5,804 nt of DNA, taken from NCBI GenBank assembly GCA_045536045.1, contig JAZSMU010000067.1, positions 1 to 5,804 of the forward strand, in the 5' to 3' direction. Under the pieces are notes generated by a model. It was not told the origin of the DNA. It ran no database searches and worked only from the letters and a program-made list of their open reading frames with translations. This DNA comes from RGIG1918 sp045536045. GTDB lineage: Bacteria; Cyanobacteriota; Vampirovibrionia; Gastranaerophilales; Gastranaerophilaceae. This document shows positions 4,454 to 5,804 of the stretch, one piece after another (the stretch's first letter is position 1; every line of letters starts with the position of its first letter). A program made the position numbers and the translations under genes.

Positions 4454-5804
4454 ATGGTTATAAATAACATTAACAAACTTAATTTCAAAAATAACTATAA
4501 GCTTGCAAAAAATCATGCAAGTCAAACTTTAGTGCCAAAAAACACAAAAGAAAATTTTTCAACAACACCAATAAACTATGCTCTTTGTGAAACTCTTAAA
4601 AGCAATATTGTTTTTAAAGGGAAAAAAGAAGTAACTCCAGATAGCATTATTAAAACAATTGAGGAAAAAACAGGCAAAAAGCTTGAAGATTATATTGCAA
4701 AAGAAATTAAAGAATATGATATTGAAAGATTAGAAAAACTTGAAATTATCTATTCAAAAGAAATAATAGAAAAATTTTTAGAAGAAAATTTAATTGAAGA
4801 AAGTCAAGTAAGGGCACTTAGTGCTTATGACAACATTGAAAACATAATCTATGCTTTAGATAGCGAAAATTTAACAAAAACCATTCTAGATAAAGTAAAT
4901 CATATTAACAGCCTCTATTATTGGGTAGACAAAGATATTGAAGAAGTCAAGAAAGAGGAAAAACTCTACACAAATGAAGTTGTTTATTCAAAATTAAAAG
5001 CAAAAGAATTTGAGTCTTATGAGCTTATTATGCTCACTGAAAACTACTCAGATGATGAGCTTAATAACTTCATATTTGGAGTTCAAAACAACGCCAACAT
5101 TAGAGAAATGGCGAAAGTCATTTGCAGAAAAAAATTTAAAGATTTTGAAAATTTAATTAATAGTGGAAAAGACGGAAAAATTTCTGCAACAATAGCAAAT
5201 ATTCAGCTATTAGAAAATTATAATATCTCAAATTTGGAAACCATAATTGAAGCAACTAAAGGCTTTGGCAACAAAGGAAACAAAGTTATTGTTGATTCAG
5301 ATATTTATGATTATTTCTTTAGACATTTATATGAAAACGAAATTGAAAAATGTGCAAAATATGCTCAAAAAATTGATTTTAATGAATTAACGCAATTATT
5401 AGGAAGAGAATATTCAAAAGACGAAATTCTTCGCTTTATAAATCATCACGCAAAATTTGAAACTCCACTACCATTTACAAAAGAAAATCTAACATTTAAA
5501 AAAGATTTGACGGAATTTTTAAGCTCAAATTATGTTGATGCTAAAGCCTTAAACGACATTCTAACTTTCTATCCCCAAACTTCAAGAAATGTTGGAAAAA
5601 TTCCTGAAGATTGGCTAGATAAAATAAAGTGCACTCCACAAGAAGCTAAAGAAAAAATTTATAAAGCAATTTTAGAGTTTTCTAATAGCTACACCCATAA
5701 CACAAACAAATTTAGCACAGAGCTATCTGTAATATTGGGCAAAAATGTCAAAGTTAAAGAAATTGATGAGGGCGAATTTGGAATTGGGTATTTAGTTGAT
5801 ATTG
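4454..5804 (+). CDS. Large hypothetical protein with N-terminal NIVFKG motif and a probable kinase-like domain starting at the window edge (3' truncated)
   Basis: The frame is open from ATG 4454 to the last base, giving 450 residues with no stop; an in-frame TAA at 4442 rules out a longer N-terminus. The ribosome site is weak (GCGAGA directly before the ATG). The first 50 residues are Asn/Lys-rich and look disordered, without a signal peptide. NIVFKG follows at 51-56, resembling the PISFTG of the small minus-strand protein. Residues about 60-415 are charged and mostly helical (Glu, Lys, Ile, Leu, Asn), with no membrane helix and no motif I recognise. The end, KVKEIDEGEFGIGYLVDI (433-450), fits the beta1, glycine-rich loop and beta2 of a protein-kinase fold (compare the general form LGEGSFGxVYKV), though the first loop glycine is Asp. 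The invariant lysine and catalytic loop would lie outside the window. If so, this is a long helical N-terminal region joined to a kinase-like phosphotransferase. Existence of the gene is near certain; the kinase reading is an inference from a short motif. Confidence 0.75.
   Translation, partial: MVINNINKLNFKNNYKLAKNHASQTLVPKNTKENFSTTPINYALCETLKSNIVFKGKKEVTPDSIIKTIEEKTGKKLEDYIAKEIKEYDIERLEKLEIIYSKEIIEKFLEENLIEESQVRALSAYDNIENIIYALDSENLTKTILDKVNHINSLYYWVDKDIEEVKKEEKLYTNEVVYSKLKAKEFESYELIMLTENYSDDELNNFIFGVQNNANIREMAKVICRKKFKDFENLINSGKDGKISATIANIQLLENYNISNLETIIEATKGFGNKGNKVIVDSDIYDYFFRHLYENEIEKCAKYAQKIDFNELTQLLGREYSKDEILRFINHHAKFETPLPFTKENLTFKKDLTEFLSSNYVDAKALNDILTFYPQTSRNVGKIPEDWLDKIKCTPQEAKEKIYKAILEFSNSYTHNTNKFSTELSVILGKNVKVKEIDEGEFGIGYLVDI

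Noticed and set aside
4240..4467. Plus-strand reading frame with MTGFEPATPSSQARCATKLRYIPS
   Set aside because: It is the antisense translation of the tRNA-Pro gene, a well-known kind of false protein call; the overlapping frames at 4259-4444 and, on the minus strand, 4204-4488 are also tRNA shadows.
1..5804. CRISPR array, transposase or insertion sequence
   Set aside because: No regularly spaced repeats, no terminal inverted repeats around an open frame and no transposase motifs were seen; the only long repeat found is the 39-bp tRNA-end pair.

Overview
This is an AT-rich (by eye roughly 28-30% G+C) bacterial chromosomal window read with the standard bacterial code: tryptophan is TGG, and every complete gene ends in TAA. 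Two proteins carry an N-terminal hydrophobic-Phe-x-Gly motif (PISFTG and NIVFKG). I associate this motif with predicted proteins of gut non-photosynthetic cyanobacteria (Gastranaerophilales/Melainabacteria) and similar low-GC gut lineages. That assignment is an inference from AT content and motif style, because the window holds no rRNA or marker gene.

Left part, plus strand (1-2400): the window opens inside an lrgB-like membrane protein gene. Next comes a compact two-gene unit, an N6-adenine-type DNA methyltransferase (516-1643) overlapping by 11 bp an unrecognised 255-residue protein (1633-2400). A strong intrinsic terminator sits directly after its stop codon. The layout is that of a type II restriction-modification system, with the second gene as the candidate endonuclease.

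Middle part, minus strand (2443-4317): reading leftward from a tRNA-Pro(TGG) gene with encoded CCA and its own terminator, there is a 114-bp hairpin-rich spacer. Next is a second exact copy (39 bp) of the tRNA 3' end plus terminator, then a DUF3137-type four-helix membrane protein (2811-4016). Last is a small 101-residue PISFTG protein with an excellent Shine-Dalgarno sequence (2443-2748). The minus-strand genes converge on the restriction-modification operon at the terminator around 2401-2425.

Right part, plus strand (4454-5804): a large gene diverges from the tRNA and runs off the window. Its visible 450 residues are mostly charged, helical and unfamiliar. The last 18 residues look like the glycine-rich loop that opens a protein-kinase fold, so a kinase-like domain may follow beyond the edge.

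The items most worth a second look are the large protein with a probable kinase-like C-terminus, the unrecognised partner of the methyltransferase, and the duplicated tRNA-Pro 3' end enclosing a structured spacer.
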